Positions 34,785 to 45,037 of a stretch of DNA of 64,000 nt are shown piece by piece. The position numbers and the translations under genes were made by a program. The stretch spans positions 1 to 64,000 of the forward strand of contig NZ_CAJYGQ010000008.1 of the NCBI RefSeq assembly GCF_913773635.1. The letters run 5' to 3'. Origin of the DNA: an uncultured Mucilaginibacter sp. GTDB taxonomy: Bacteria > Bacteroidota > Bacteroidia > Sphingobacteriales > Sphingobacteriaceae. The notes below the pieces were generated by a model. It saw nothing but the letters and a program-made list of their open reading frames with translations, did not search any database and was not told the origin of the DNA. How positions within the stretch are numbered: position 1 is the first letter of the stretch; each line of letters opens with the position of its first letter.

Positions 34785-35696
34785 TTATGATAAAGGGTTA
34801 GGCTTGGGCGCACCGGCAGTTTTATACTTATCATCAGGCAGTGGTATAAATTCATGGTTATCGTTTGGTGGCAGTACAATGCATCCTTGCTTCCAATCTT
34901 CTTTAGCTTGTTCAATGCGTTCCTTTCTTGATGAAACAAAATTCCACCATATGTACCTTTCGCCTAAGGGCTCACCACCTAATATCATTAAAGAGGTTTG
35001 CGTTTTTGCAATTATGAGAGGATCGTTCTCTTTGTTAAATACCAAAAGCTGCCCGGCGGAATAAACATTTCCTGCAATTTCAATGCTCCCCTTTACAATG
35101 TAAAGTCCGCGTTCACTATGCTCTTGAGGCAATGCAAAGGGTGTAGCTGCATCAAGTTCAACGTGCAGGTAAAATAAAGGCGAATGGGTTTCTACGCTGT
35201 TTTTCAATCCGTAGGCGGTACCTGCTATCAGTCGCATCCATATGCCTTTATCAGTGTATACAGGAAGTTGCTCAACGCTGTAGTTGTCAAAAGCCGGATT
35301 GCACTCTTCATCCTCTTCTGGCAGTGCAACCCATGTTTGTATCATTTCAAGCCCGCCTGCTAATGCTGCCGGATCTTCAAACCGTTCAGAGTGCGCAATG
35401 CCTTTTCCGGCAGTCATCCAGTTAACCTCACCCGGACGTATAATTTGCTGCACACCCAGGCTATCGCGGTGTGTTACCTGCCCGCCAAATAAATAGCTTA
35501 CGGTTGAAAGACCAATATGTGGATGAGGTAAAACATCCATAGCTGAAGGCGGCGTTGGTATATTGGCTATTGGCCCCGCATGGTCCATAAAAACAAACGG
35601 ACCAACCATACGGCGCAAACGGAAAGGCAGTATACGCTTTACGGCAACTGCTTCACTTACGGCTGCCTTGCGGGCTTCAATTACAATATCGAGCAT
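34785..35696 (-). CDS. Pirin family cupin protein (long form)
   Basis: A 303-residue bicupin. The N-terminal pirin signature is FVFMDHAGP, then VLPHPHIGLSTVSYLFGGQVTHRDSLG with iron-binding His residues, and PGEVNWMTAGKGIAHSERFE. The C-terminal cupin includes YLHVELDAATPF and GLYIVKGSIEIAG. Pirins are iron proteins, some with quercetinase activity. A second, shorter pirin lies at 48628. It precedes the SDR-fusion gene on the same strand by 30 bases. Confidence 0.9.
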   Translation of the reverse strand: MLDIVIEARKAAVSEAVAVKRILPFRLRRMVGPFVFMDHAGPIANIPTPPSAMDVLPHPHIGLSTVSYLFGGQVTHRDSLGVQQIIRPGEVNWMTAGKGIAHSERFEDPAALAGGLEMIQTWVALPEEDEECNPAFDNYSVEQLPVYTDKGIWMRLIAGTAYGLKNSVETHSPLFYLHVELDAATPFALPQEHSERGLYIVKGSIEIAGNVYSAGQLLVFNKENDPLIIAKTQTSLMILGGEPLGERYIWWNFVSSRKERIEQAKEDWKQGCIVLPPNDNHEFIPLPDDKYKTAGAPKPNPLS

Positions 35697-35726
35697 AAAT
35701 TATGTTTGGTTGCCTAAATATAAGTA

Positions 35727-37148
35727 TCACCCGGTAATTTTGCTAAGCATACCCCTAAAAATGAAGTAATGAAACGGAAGCATACTTACCCAGTATAATC
35801 TTCCCAGCAAACCTAACGGCCTGAATGTGGCCGTTTGCTTTACGCAATTATTATCATCAATTTTAAACTCGAGCCATGCTTCGCCGGGTAATTTCATTTC
35901 GGCATAAAGCAGCAGCCGTTTTTCCTGCTTGCTTGAGTATATCACCCTCCAAAAATCAAGTGCATCCCCGGGAGCTAAATCTGATTGATTGCGCCTGCCC
36001 CTGCGCAACCCTACTCCGCCAAAGAGCCGGTCAAAAAACCCTCTGAAGTCCCAAAGCCAGTTTGCATAATACCAACCGTTTTTACCTCCTATGGCAAAAA
36101 TGCGTTCCAGCGCTTTACCTTCATCTTTGGTTTTCATGCTTTGCTTATCGGTAAATACACCATATTGGGGCACTTCAATGCGCTCAGATAGTCCTTTTGA
36201 AAATATATTGGTGGTTACAGAGTCATTCCAGGTAGAAAGCACCATATTTTGCTCAATTTTATCAAATGCAATCTTTATGGCTTCTTTGTAAGGTATTAAG
36301 TGGATATCTAGCTTTTCGGGTAATTCATTTTTCTTTCCTATAACATCAACCTTCATACTTTCCACCAAATTTTTGGCAAGCGGATAAGATGTTGACGTAA
36401 CAAAATATAACCAGTATGATGACAGCTTAGGCGTCATAACGGGTACAGTAAATATGCGGCGCTTTAATTTGCGTACTTCTGCAAACTGCAACAGCATTTG
36501 TTTGTAGGTGAGCGTATCAGGTCCGTAAATATCAAAGTGCTTGTTGTAAGTATATTCCTGCATAAGCACTCCTCCCAGCATCTCAATTACATTACGTATT
36601 GAAATAGGCTGGCACCGCGTGTTGAGCCATTTAGGCGCTACCATTACGGGTAGTTTTTCAACCAAATCTCTGATAATTTCAAAAGATGCACTTCCAGAGC
36701 CTACGATGATACCTGCCCTTAAGGCCGTAACCGGAACGCTACTCTTCCTTAGCTCATCTTCAACAGCCTTACGCGATGATAGATGCCTTGACAATTGCTG
36801 TTCATTCGTAATACCCCCAAGATAGATGATTTGTTGGGCCTGCGTACCATCAATATATTCAACAAAATTTTGAGCCGAATCTTTCTCTGTTTTACTAAAA
36901 TCGCCCCCACTCATACTCATGGAATGCACCAGGTAGTATGCGACATCAATTTCAGTTGGTAAGTTTTTCAACGATCCGGCGTTTGTCAAATCAGCTTCTG
37001 CAAGCTGAATTTTACCCGCCGGGTAAGCATCAACAGGAAAACGTTGCTTATCGCGCACCATGCAAATAATCTCATGTCCTTGTTCAATTAAAACAGGCAG
37101 CAGGCGCCGGCCTATATATCCGGTGGCACCGGTAAGCAGTATCTTCAT
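35727..37148 (-). CDS. NAD(P)-binding SDR protein fused to a DUF2867 domain
   Basis: A 473-residue protein. The N-terminal 300 residues form an atypical SDR with LLTGATGYIGRRLLP at residues 3-17, YYLVHSMSM near 70, and YLGGITNEQQ near 102. The C-terminal 150 residues (WYYANWLWDFRGFFDRLFGGVGLRRGRR, then ALDFWRV and LYAEMKLPGEAWLEF) match DUF2867, a SRPBCC-like fold. The ending YWVSMLPFHYFIF is also typical. The fusion occurs in many bacteria, function unknown. It is probably cotranscribed with the DinB-like gene 3 bases upstream. Confidence 0.88.
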   Translation of the reverse strand: MKILLTGATGYIGRRLLPVLIEQGHEIICMVRDKQRFPVDAYPAGKIQLAEADLTNAGSLKNLPTEIDVAYYLVHSMSMSGGDFSKTEKDSAQNFVEYIDGTQAQQIIYLGGITNEQQLSRHLSSRKAVEDELRKSSVPVTALRAGIIVGSGSASFEIIRDLVEKLPVMVAPKWLNTRCQPISIRNVIEMLGGVLMQEYTYNKHFDIYGPDTLTYKQMLLQFAEVRKLKRRIFTVPVMTPKLSSYWLYFVTSTSYPLAKNLVESMKVDVIGKKNELPEKLDIHLIPYKEAIKIAFDKIEQNMVLSTWNDSVTTNIFSKGLSERIEVPQYGVFTDKQSMKTKDEGKALERIFAIGGKNGWYYANWLWDFRGFFDRLFGGVGLRRGRRNQSDLAPGDALDFWRVIYSSKQEKRLLLYAEMKLPGEAWLEFKIDDNNCVKQTATFRPLGLLGRLYWVSMLPFHYFIFRGMLSKITG

Positions 37149-37151
37149 AGT

Positions 37152-37652
37152 TTAAAAATTTCTATCGTCTGCTGATGGTCCGTAAATAGCTGGAACAGCA
37201 ATATCATTTAACCGCATATAAACGGTAAGCTGCCCGCGATGATGAACCATATGATTAATGGTTGATTCAAGGCTGTGTCTTTTTGTGCTGGTAAACATCA
37301 CTTGTCCGTTGCCTTTTAAATCAAACTTTGCATCTAACTGCCCGTTTTCTACACTCATTAATGCTTTGCGTGCACCTTTCACATTTTCATCAAAGTGCGT
37401 TACCAATTCCTGAGTTGTTGTAGGTTTAAGGTGTTCAAACGTGGCATAATCTATATAATCTTTATATATCATGTGCGTGATCCACAACGGTATTTCGGCA
37501 ACCAGTAAAGCCAGGTAGCCTAACTCCATCGACTTTGGATGCGGTTTCCAGCTAAAAAGTTCTACAGGTATACGTTCAAGACACTTACGGGTAGCGTTTG
37601 TTTCGGCTTCGAGTTCGGAGATATAGCTTTGCGCAAAAGTGATATCGTTCAT
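37152..37652 (-). CDS. DinB family protein
   Basis: A 166-residue four-helix-bundle protein with the DinB metal triad implied by the His in ELVTHFDE, and STINHMVHHRGQLTVYMR near residues 130-147. The sequence SWKPHPKSMELGYLALLVAEIP fits the family N-terminal half. Related proteins are thiol-dependent transferases or hydrolases. ATG at 37652 is preferred to a TTG two codons upstream. It leads a short operon with the SDR fusion and pirin genes. Confidence 0.88.
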   Translation of the reverse strand: MNDITFAQSYISELEAETNATRKCLERIPVELFSWKPHPKSMELGYLALLVAEIPLWITHMIYKDYIDYATFEHLKPTTTQELVTHFDENVKGARKALMSVENGQLDAKFDLKGNGQVMFTSTKRHSLESTINHMVHHRGQLTVYMRLNDIAVPAIYGPSADDRNF

Positions 37653-37728
37653 AAGCAACAGTTTCAGTTAGAACACGCGTCATCTTCAATGGTTTGTTAA
37701 CTAAGCCTGCCGCCAATTTAAAAACAAA

Positions 37729-37752
37729 AAGGCCTTCCTTGCGGAAAGCCTT
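37729..37752 (-). terminator. Terminator of the met/hom transcript
   Basis: Stem arms 37729-37738 and 37743-37752 (one mismatch, 4-base loop) are followed on the minus strand by T5, G and T5. It lies 50 bases after the hom stop. Confidence 0.75.
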
Positions 37753-37801
37753 TAATGTATTCAACAGTTAGCAAAAATCTACTAAAATCCCTAACTATTG
37801 G

Positions 37802-39016
37802 TTAGTATGCCGACGCTAAACTGACCCCTGTTAGCTGATCGGCAAAGGCTACGAAAGCCTTGTTATCAGATATACGTTGCTGGTGAGTGATCAGATTTTG
37901 AAGATTAATTTTCCCTATCACATATTTAAAATCACCCGAGTAATAGCGCTCATAAATATGAATGAAGCCTAAATCATGCACCAAAAACTCATCTTCGTAA
38001 CGGAGGTAAACGTTAAGCTCTATATTATTGGTAAATTTCAATTCGTTTTGTGCATGGGCTTTTTTATACTCGTAAGCATAATCATAACGCAGTGCTGCAA
38101 TGTCTGATAATACCGCCGAACCGGTTGGATGGCCTCCGGCTCCTTTACCGAAAAAGAATTGCTGATCGGCGAAGGCTGCTTGTACTGTAACACCATTATA
38201 CTCGTATTCAACGTTGTATAAAAACTCAGTTTCTGTAACAAATTTAGGCAGTACAAATAACGCCACACGCTTATCGTCAAGCTCTTTGGCAACAGGTACT
38301 AATTTTATTTTGATACCTTTTTCGCGGGCATATTGCAAGTCATAAGCCGAAAGAGTTTGTATACCTATATTGAGTACTTCCTCCGGCTTTATGATTACAC
38401 CGTAGGCATGGGCAGCTGCAATAATAAGTTTAAACTTGGCATCATAACCGCCAACATCCATGGTTGGGTCGGTTTCGGCAAAGCCTAAATCCTGGGCTTG
38501 TTTAAGGGCAGCATCGTAATCAAGCCCCTCTAAAAATCCTTTTGAAAGTATGTAGTTTGATGAACCATTGAAAATACCGCTGATGGAGTGCAGCAATTCG
38601 TTATCATAATACTCTTCAAGATTACGAATGATAGGAATACTACCGCAAACAGCAGCTTCGTAAAGCAACGATGTACCGTGTTGGCGTTGCAAATCAAGCA
38701 GCTCCTGCAGATGAAGAGCTACCATTTTTTTACTGGCCGATACTACATTTTTACCGGTTGACAACGCACGTGATACAATTTCGAAAGCAGCTTCGGTATC
38801 GTTAATGAGTTCGACAACGGTATTAATTTCCGGGTCGTTCAGTATCTCATTACGGTCGGTTGTAAAAAGTTCGGCAGGTAGTGTACGTGACTTTTCCGGG
38901 TTTTTTATCGCAATTTTTTTGATCTCTATATTAAGGTTCTTGGTTCTGATGATGTCATGCAATCCTTGTCCAACAACACCAAAGCCAAATAAACCAATAG
39001 TCAGTTTTTTACTCAT
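37802..39016 (-). CDS. hom: Homoserine dehydrogenase
   Basis: A 404-residue enzyme with the NAD(P)-binding start GLFGFGVVGQGLHDI at residues 8-22. KNVVSASKKMVA contains the conserved catalytic-site Lys, and LLYEAAVCGSIPIIRNLEEYY and GIFNGSSNYILSKG follow. The family signature FAETDPTMDVGGYDAKFKLIIAA lies near residue 184. It converts aspartate semialdehyde to homoserine. It lacks a fused aspartokinase domain. Its ATG overlaps the metX stop by one base (TAATG), so the two are translationally coupled, which ties homoserine production to methionine synthesis. Confidence 0.95.
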   Translation of the reverse strand: MSKKLTIGLFGFGVVGQGLHDIIRTKNLNIEIKKIAIKNPEKSRTLPAELFTTDRNEILNDPEINTVVELINDTEAAFEIVSRALSTGKNVVSASKKMVALHLQELLDLQRQHGTSLLYEAAVCGSIPIIRNLEEYYDNELLHSISGIFNGSSNYILSKGFLEGLDYDAALKQAQDLGFAETDPTMDVGGYDAKFKLIIAAAHAYGVIIKPEEVLNIGIQTLSAYDLQYAREKGIKIKLVPVAKELDDKRVALFVLPKFVTETEFLYNVEYEYNGVTVQAAFADQQFFFGKGAGGHPTGSAVLSDIAALRYDYAYEYKKAHAQNELKFTNNIELNVYLRYEDEFLVHDLGFIHIYERYYSGDFKYVIGKINLQNLITHQQRISDNKAFVAFADQLTGVSLASAY

Positions 39017-40071
39017 TAAGCTATTTTTTGTAATTCAATAATCTTTCCTCTAACGTCGGTTTTTATGAATGAGGAAATAATTTTAGTCAGGGTATCAGTT
39101 TCAATTAAAAAGCCATCATGGGCATAAAACGAATCAAATTCAGAGTAAGCAGCTTTAGGAATGTGCTGAAACAGGTATTGCTGCTCCTCAACAGGAAATA
39201 AAATATCAGATTTAATGCCTATTACCAGTGTTTGCGCTTTAATAGAAGCCAATGCTTTCTCTAACCCGCCACGATTACGGCCAACATGGTGCGAATCCAT
39301 AGCCTTGGTTAAGTACCAATAGCTATAGGCGTTAAAACGATTTACCAGTTTATCGCCCTGGTAACTTTGGTAACTTGAAGCACGGAAGTTATCAGTAATG
39401 TTATCGTCATCCTCATGCTGGCGAATGTTGTAGGCCTTATAACCTCGATAAGAGAGTAACGCCATACTACGCGCCGCTTTCAAACCTAAGCTTCCGCCCT
39501 CGGGCGTGCCGTTGTTAAAAGTAGCGTCGGCCTGTAGGGCCAGCCTTTGCGATTCGTTAAAGGCAATACCCCAAGGTGAATGTTTGGCATTGGTGGCTAT
39601 CAAAATAAGCTGTTTGATACGCTCAGGCTCCATAATGCTCCATTCCAGCGCCTGTTGGCCGCCTAACGAGCCGCCAATTAAAATATCTATTTTATCAATC
39701 CCTAAGTAATTAGCCAGCCGTAAGTGTGCCTGCACCATGTCACGTATGGTAACTTGCGGAAAATCGAGATGAAAGGGCTGTCCTGTAGCCGGGTTTATAC
39801 TTAGCGGATTGGTTGAGCCATAATTTGAACTCAGCACATTGGCGCATACAATAAAATGCTCCTCCGGGTTAAAAAAGTAACCCTCGCCAACAATACCTTT
39901 CCACCAGTCAAACACATCTGAATTTGCGGTTAAGGCATGGCAAACCCAAACTACGTTATCTTTAGCAGCATTTAACTTGCCAAACGTGTGGTAGCCAATA
40001 TCTATACCTTCGAGCTGTGCGCCCGATTCTAGTTCAACTGTGCCGTTATACCGGTAGTGTTGTGTACTCAT
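39016..40071 (-). CDS. metX: Homoserine O-acetyltransferase
   Basis: A 351-residue alpha/beta hydrolase-fold acyltransferase. The nucleophile Ser lies in GGSLGGQQALEW near residue 127, with the oxyanion region VWVCHALTANSDVFDWW upstream. The remaining triad members are the Asp in IKSDILFPVEEQ and the His in YAHDGFLIE. It makes O-acetylhomoserine, the substrate of MetY. It sits between metY and hom in one transcript. A hairpin occupies part of the 65-base gap to metY. Confidence 0.95.
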   Translation of the reverse strand: MSTQHYRYNGTVELESGAQLEGIDIGYHTFGKLNAAKDNVVWVCHALTANSDVFDWWKGIVGEGYFFNPEEHFIVCANVLSSNYGSTNPLSINPATGQPFHLDFPQVTIRDMVQAHLRLANYLGIDKIDILIGGSLGGQQALEWSIMEPERIKQLILIATNAKHSPWGIAFNESQRLALQADATFNNGTPEGGSLGLKAARSMALLSYRGYKAYNIRQHEDDDNITDNFRASSYQSYQGDKLVNRFNAYSYWYLTKAMDSHHVGRNRGGLEKALASIKAQTLVIGIKSDILFPVEEQQYLFQHIPKAAYSEFDSFYAHDGFLIETDTLTKIISSFIKTDVRGKIIELQKIA

Positions 40072-40083
40072 TCTAAAAATCTG

Positions 40084-40115
40084 AAAGCCTCCCCTGCAAA
40101 CGCCGGGAAGACTTT
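40084..40115 (-). other. Intercistronic hairpin between metY and metX
   Basis: AAAGTCTTCCC and GGGAGGCTTT-type arms (40105-40115 with 40084-40094) form an 11-pair stem with two G-U pairs. A short T-run follows 4 bases later, so it might be a partial terminator or an mRNA-stability element. Confidence 0.4.
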
Positions 40116-40136
40116 ACTATTAATCAAAAAAATAAA

Positions 40137-41486
<1,350 letters not shown>

Positions 41487-41615
41487 TTAAAACCTTAATT
41501 TGCTTGTTGCTACAGGCGGAGGTAGGCTTACGCGCAGGGTATAGCAAGGGCCGTTGCGTAAATACACGTTACATTATTGCAGTAAGTTGCAGGGAATGCC
41601 TAACGTGCGTTGCCT

Positions 41616-41726
41616 TTAACAGCAGCAACACATGCACATGCAAGCGTCAGCAGCGTTGCAGGTTACAAATGCACCCGTGTGGGCAGTAAATACGTTAGCA
41701 GTAGTAAAGTAGTTAACTTGTGTCAT
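41616..41726 (-). CDS. Cys/Met-rich leader ORF in the met operon 5' region (36 codons)
   Basis: The ORF starts ATG at 41726, nine bases after the SAM aptamer, and ends TAA at 41616, 150 bases before metY. The peptide is MTQVNYFTTANVF, then AHTGAFVTCNAADACMCMCCCC. Six Cys and two Met codons fill the last eight positions, the amino acids made by this pathway. This is the design of attenuation leader peptides, in which scarcity stalls a ribosome. The Cys codons TGT-TGC-TGC (41622-41630) can pair with 41505-41513, just upstream of metY (9 pairs, one G-U). No U-tract follows, so a transcription terminator is not evident. Control may be translational or Rho-dependent. Confidence 0.65.
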   Translation of the reverse strand: MTQVNYFTTANVFTAHTGAFVTCNAADACMCMCCCC

Positions 41727-41735
41727 GGCTATTAA

Positions 41736-41848
41736 CTTATATTCCCCGGCCGTAATATCCAAACCGGGACAGGAATTGGCACCTTCTCCGTTCATCGGAG
41801 GGTTGCCAGCGGGTCTGTGAGCCTGATCTCTCGCCGCTTCTTTATAAA
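41736..41848 (-). promoter_or_regulatory. SAM-I (S-box) riboswitch upstream of metY
   Basis: On the minus strand the core motifs GGCAACC (41801-41807) and AAGGTGCCAATTCC (41772-41785) are present. Helices are P1 TTTATA/TATAAG (41843-41848 with 41736-41741), P2 AGCGG/CCGCT (41834-41838 with 41808-41812), P3 CTCCG/CGGAG (41796-41800 with 41786-41790) and P4 CCCGG/CCGGG (41764-41768 with 41745-41749). P1 closes 9 bases before a short ORF. Ligand S-adenosylmethionine is inferred from the family. Confidence 0.9.
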
Positions 41849-42054
41849 TCAAAACCTCATAGAAGAGAATTTTTGATCAATGGTGTTTAAACCGTTGTTG
41901 CAAAGTAAATGCTAAAGGAGGAATTATGCAAGAAATATTTCGCTTTTGTTCACTTGTCGCTGCCAGGCACTGCCCTATAATGAAAAGTTATCTTTTGTTA
42001 ACGTTTTCACTCTCAACACTTCCTCACCTTTGTGATACATAAAACAACAAATCT

Positions 42055-42984
42055 ATGCATATCATTCTAGGAGCAGGCGGACCGGTAGCCAATGCACTTA
42101 CCGCCCGTTTAATTAAAGCAAATACCCCTGTAAAGTTGGTAAGCAGGCGGCCGGTTGATCTTAAGAATCCTCTGGTTACCTGGCAAAAGGCTGATCTGTT
42201 ACAATCCAACGATGTTTTGCTGGCAACTAAAGATGCCACTGTTATTTACATGTGCGCAGGCTTAGTTTATGATAAAGACATATGGAAACTGCAATGGCCT
42301 ATAATTATGCAGAACATCATTAATGCAGCCAAGTCAGCTAATGCCCACTTAATATTTTTTGATAACGTTTACATGTACGGACTTGTAAACGGCCCAATGC
42401 TTGAAACCACACCATATAACCCTGTTAGCGTTAAAGGTGAAGTACGTGCTAAAGTTGCTGAACAGTTAATGAATGAAATAAAAGCAGGTAACATTAGGGC
42501 CACCATTGCTCGTGCGGCTGATTTTTATGGTGCCGAAAGCCTGAACAGCTTTTACGACATGATGGTGTTGGCTAAATATGCAAAAAAAGAAAAAGCCATG
42601 TGGATGGGCAAAGCCAAAACGCTGCACAGTTTCACTTACGTGCCTGATGCCGGTGAAGCCATGTATTTATTAGGCCAGCATCCCGAAAGCGACAACCAAG
42701 TATGGCACTTGCCCACTGCCAAACCATTAACAGGTAGCCAGCTCATCGAACTAGCGGCCCGCGTGTTTAACACTAGACCTCGCTACATGACCGTGAACAA
42801 GTTTATGCTTCAGTTAATGGGATTGTTTAGTAAAACCATACAAGGCACGGTTGAAATGTATTACCAATACAGTCATGATTATATTTTTAATTCAGACAAG
42901 TTTGAGGAAGCGTTCAACGTTAAGCCCACAGGTTATGAGGATGGAATAAAAGCGTTTGCGCCAACGCTGTTTAAGTCAAAATGA
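42055..42984 (+). CDS. NAD-dependent epimerase/dehydratase-like protein
   Basis: A 309-residue extended SDR-type protein with IILGAGGPVANALTARL at residues 3-19 in place of the usual GxxGxxG. FFDNVYMYGLVNGPMLE follows near residue 101, with Tyr in the usual position, and FTYVPDAGEAMYLLGQ near 198. The substrate is unknown. It is transcribed away from the met operon across a 190-base gap. Confidence 0.82.
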   Translation: MHIILGAGGPVANALTARLIKANTPVKLVSRRPVDLKNPLVTWQKADLLQSNDVLLATKDATVIYMCAGLVYDKDIWKLQWPIIMQNIINAAKSANAHLIFFDNVYMYGLVNGPMLETTPYNPVSVKGEVRAKVAEQLMNEIKAGNIRATIARAADFYGAESLNSFYDMMVLAKYAKKEKAMWMGKAKTLHSFTYVPDAGEAMYLLGQHPESDNQVWHLPTAKPLTGSQLIELAARVFNTRPRYMTVNKFMLQLMGLFSKTIQGTVEMYYQYSHDYIFNSDKFEEAFNVKPTGYEDGIKAFAPTLFKSK

Positions 42985-42997
42985 TTTAGGGATTACA

Positions 42998-43070
42998 GTG
43001 GAAAGCCCACAGTGCAGCGTAGCGAAACGAGGACTTGCAACGGAAAGCCCGACCCGGAGGGGGAACTCCC
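42998..43070 (+). repeat. Candidate intergenic repeat element with GGAAAGCCC motifs
   Basis: GGAAAGCCC occurs twice, each within a short symmetric setting (GTGGAAAGCCCAC and CGGAAAGCCCGA), and GGGAACTCCC closes the segment. This lies between stop and start codons where no gene is found, and resembles dispersed Bacteroidota intergenic elements. Confidence 0.35.
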
Positions 43071-43152
43071 ATGTTTTATATAATAAGCTATAATGGCAAA
43101 ATCTAGATAAAACTAGGGCTTATGTAAATTCTCATCCTAACACTTGCTTTAT

Positions 43153-43179
43153 CATCTGCACATCTGCACATTTGCACAT
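43153..43179 (+). repeat. Tandem 8-base repeat (CATCTGCA)
   Basis: CATCTGCA, CATCTGCA, CATTTGCA then CAT run head to tail just before the M3 peptidase start. It is a short microsatellite. Copy number may vary between strains. Confidence 0.55.
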
Positions 43180-43191
43180 AGCATATTTACA

Positions 43192-44895
43192 ATGATAAAC
43201 ACTAAAGAAAGAACATACATTCCTGCCCAGCTTGAAATTAACTGGGAAAATCTTGAACCATTATATAAAGAGCTCACATCGCGCCCAATAAACTCAGTTA
43301 CCGAACTGGAACAATGGTTACGCGATCGTAGTGAGCTGGAGGCTGCTTTGGAGGAAGATTTTGCCTGGCGATATATTAGGATGACGTGTAATACAGCAGA
43401 TGAAGATTTACTGCAGAAGTTTCAATATTTTGCTACCGAAATTGAGCCTAAAATTGCACCATATAACAATGAGCTGAATAAGAAGCTTGTTGAAAATGAG
43501 TACATAGACCAGCTTAACGAAGACAAATACTTTGTATATCTCCGCTCCATAAAAAAATCGCTGGAGTTATTCCGTGAGGAAAATATACCTGTACAGACCG
43601 AAATTCAGGTTGAACAGCAAAAATATCAATCCATAACCGGGGCTATGTCGGTTGAAATTGGCGGCAAGGAATTCACCTTGGAACAGGCCGGCGCTATTTT
43701 AAAAGATACCGACCGTGCAAGAAGGCAGGAAGCCTGGGAGAAAATAACAGACCGACGCCTGCAGGACAAAAAGCAATTGAACGAGCTTTTTGATTTGCTG
43801 CTGGTATTACGCCATAAAGTTGCACTGAACGCCAATTTTGAAAACTTTAGAGATTATATGTTTCAGGCGCTTGGCCGCTTTGACTACACCCCGCAGGATT
43901 GCTATGATTTCCATGCGGCTATAGAAACCGAAATTGTGCCCATTTTGCGCGAGCAGGCTCAAAAACGCCAGGAGGCTTTAGGCCTGGAAAGCCTTAAGCC
44001 GTGGGATATGGATGTAGACATTACCGGCAAACCTGCTTTGAAACCTTTTGCTAACGGCGATGATTTAATCAACAAATCAATACAGTGCTTTAATGCCATT
44101 GATCCGTACCTGGGTGAGCGCCTGGAAATTATGAAGGCTAACGGCTTGTTTGATGTTGACAGCCGTAAGGGCAAGGCCCCCGGAGGGTATAATTATCCGC
44201 TGGCCGAAACCGGTGCACCGTTCATCTTCATGAACTCTGCAAATACCTTCCGCGATTTAACCACCATGGTACACGAGGGGGGGCATGCTGTACATACCTT
44301 CCTTACTGCCGGGTTGGAACTGAATGATTTTAAACACTGCCCAAGCGAAGTTGCCGAACTGGCTTCCATGTCAATGGAACTGATTTCGATGGATAACTGG
44401 AATGTGTATTTTGATAATGAAGAAGACCTGAAACGTGCCCGCCGCGACCAGTTAATCGATGTATTAAAAACACTTCCATGGGTTGCGGTGGTTGATCAGT
44501 TTCAGCATTGGCTATACACCAACCCCGATCATACCGACACTCAGCGTACCGAAGCATGGAAACAGATATTCGAGCGCTTTGGTGCTGGCTTTATTGATTG
44601 GAGCGAACATACGGAAGCCGAACAAAACCTGTGGCAAAAACAACTGCACATTTTTGAAGTACCGTTTTATTACATTGAATACGGCATGGCTCAGTTAGGC
44701 GCCATTGCAGTTTGGAAAAACTATAAAGAAAACCCTCAGCAAGGCCTGCAACAGTATATGGATGCGCTTAAATTAGGGTACACCAAAACCATAAAAGAAA
44801 TTTACGAAACGGCCGGTATTAAGTTTGATTTTAGCGCCGGTTACGTAAAAGAGCTGGCAGAATTTGTAAAAAGCGAATTGGATAAAATAAACTAA
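43192..44895 (+). CDS. M3 family oligoendopeptidase (PepF-like)
   Basis: A 567-residue cytosolic metalloprotease. The zinc motif HEGGH lies in TTMVHEGGHAVHTFL near residue 363, with the downstream Glu ligand in CPSEVAELASMSMELI. PFIFMNSANTFRDL upstream and FYYIEYGMAQLGAIAVW near the end are typical of the PepF/M3B group. It degrades short peptides. ATG at 43192 is preferred to an in-frame TTG 48 bases upstream because that segment is the 8-base tandem repeat. Confidence 0.92.
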   Translation: MINTKERTYIPAQLEINWENLEPLYKELTSRPINSVTELEQWLRDRSELEAALEEDFAWRYIRMTCNTADEDLLQKFQYFATEIEPKIAPYNNELNKKLVENEYIDQLNEDKYFVYLRSIKKSLELFREENIPVQTEIQVEQQKYQSITGAMSVEIGGKEFTLEQAGAILKDTDRARRQEAWEKITDRRLQDKKQLNELFDLLLVLRHKVALNANFENFRDYMFQALGRFDYTPQDCYDFHAAIETEIVPILREQAQKRQEALGLESLKPWDMDVDITGKPALKPFANGDDLINKSIQCFNAIDPYLGERLEIMKANGLFDVDSRKGKAPGGYNYPLAETGAPFIFMNSANTFRDLTTMVHEGGHAVHTFLTAGLELNDFKHCPSEVAELASMSMELISMDNWNVYFDNEEDLKRARRDQLIDVLKTLPWVAVVDQFQHWLYTNPDHTDTQRTEAWKQIFERFGAGFIDWSEHTEAEQNLWQKQLHIFEVPFYYIEYGMAQLGAIAVWKNYKENPQQGLQQYMDALKLGYTKTIKEIYETAGIKFDFSAGYVKELAEFVKSELDKIN

Positions 44896-44941
44896 AACAG
44901 ATTCAGGAGTTAAGCTTTAAATATAATTCAAAAAACATTTG

Positions 44942-45024
44942 TGTCATCTCGAACGGTAGTGAGAGATCTTTTTCAACTGGCAAATCAGTTGTTGCAAAAG
45001 ATTTCTCCTATCGTCGAAATGACA
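44942..45024. repeat. Palindromic intergenic repeat (MITE-like)
   Basis: An 83-base near-palindrome runs from TGTCATCTCGA to TCGAAATGACA. CAACTG and CAGTTG meet around a 6-base centre, and AGAGATCTTTT faces AAAAGATTTCTC. The flanks show no target duplication I can establish. It starts 47 bases after the M3 stop and ends 13 bases before the nuclease gene ATG. Confidence 0.7.
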
Positions 45025-45037
45025 TTTTTATTTATCC

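Noticed and set aside
41616..41852. A 78-codon minus-strand reading frame covering the riboswitch and the leader ORF
   Set aside because: The upstream part runs through the SAM aptamer, whose helices constrain the sequence. The ATG at 41726 after the aptamer gives a compact leader ORF.
43153..43179. CRISPR-like array
   Set aside because: The repeat is only 8 bases with no spacers and no cas genes nearby.
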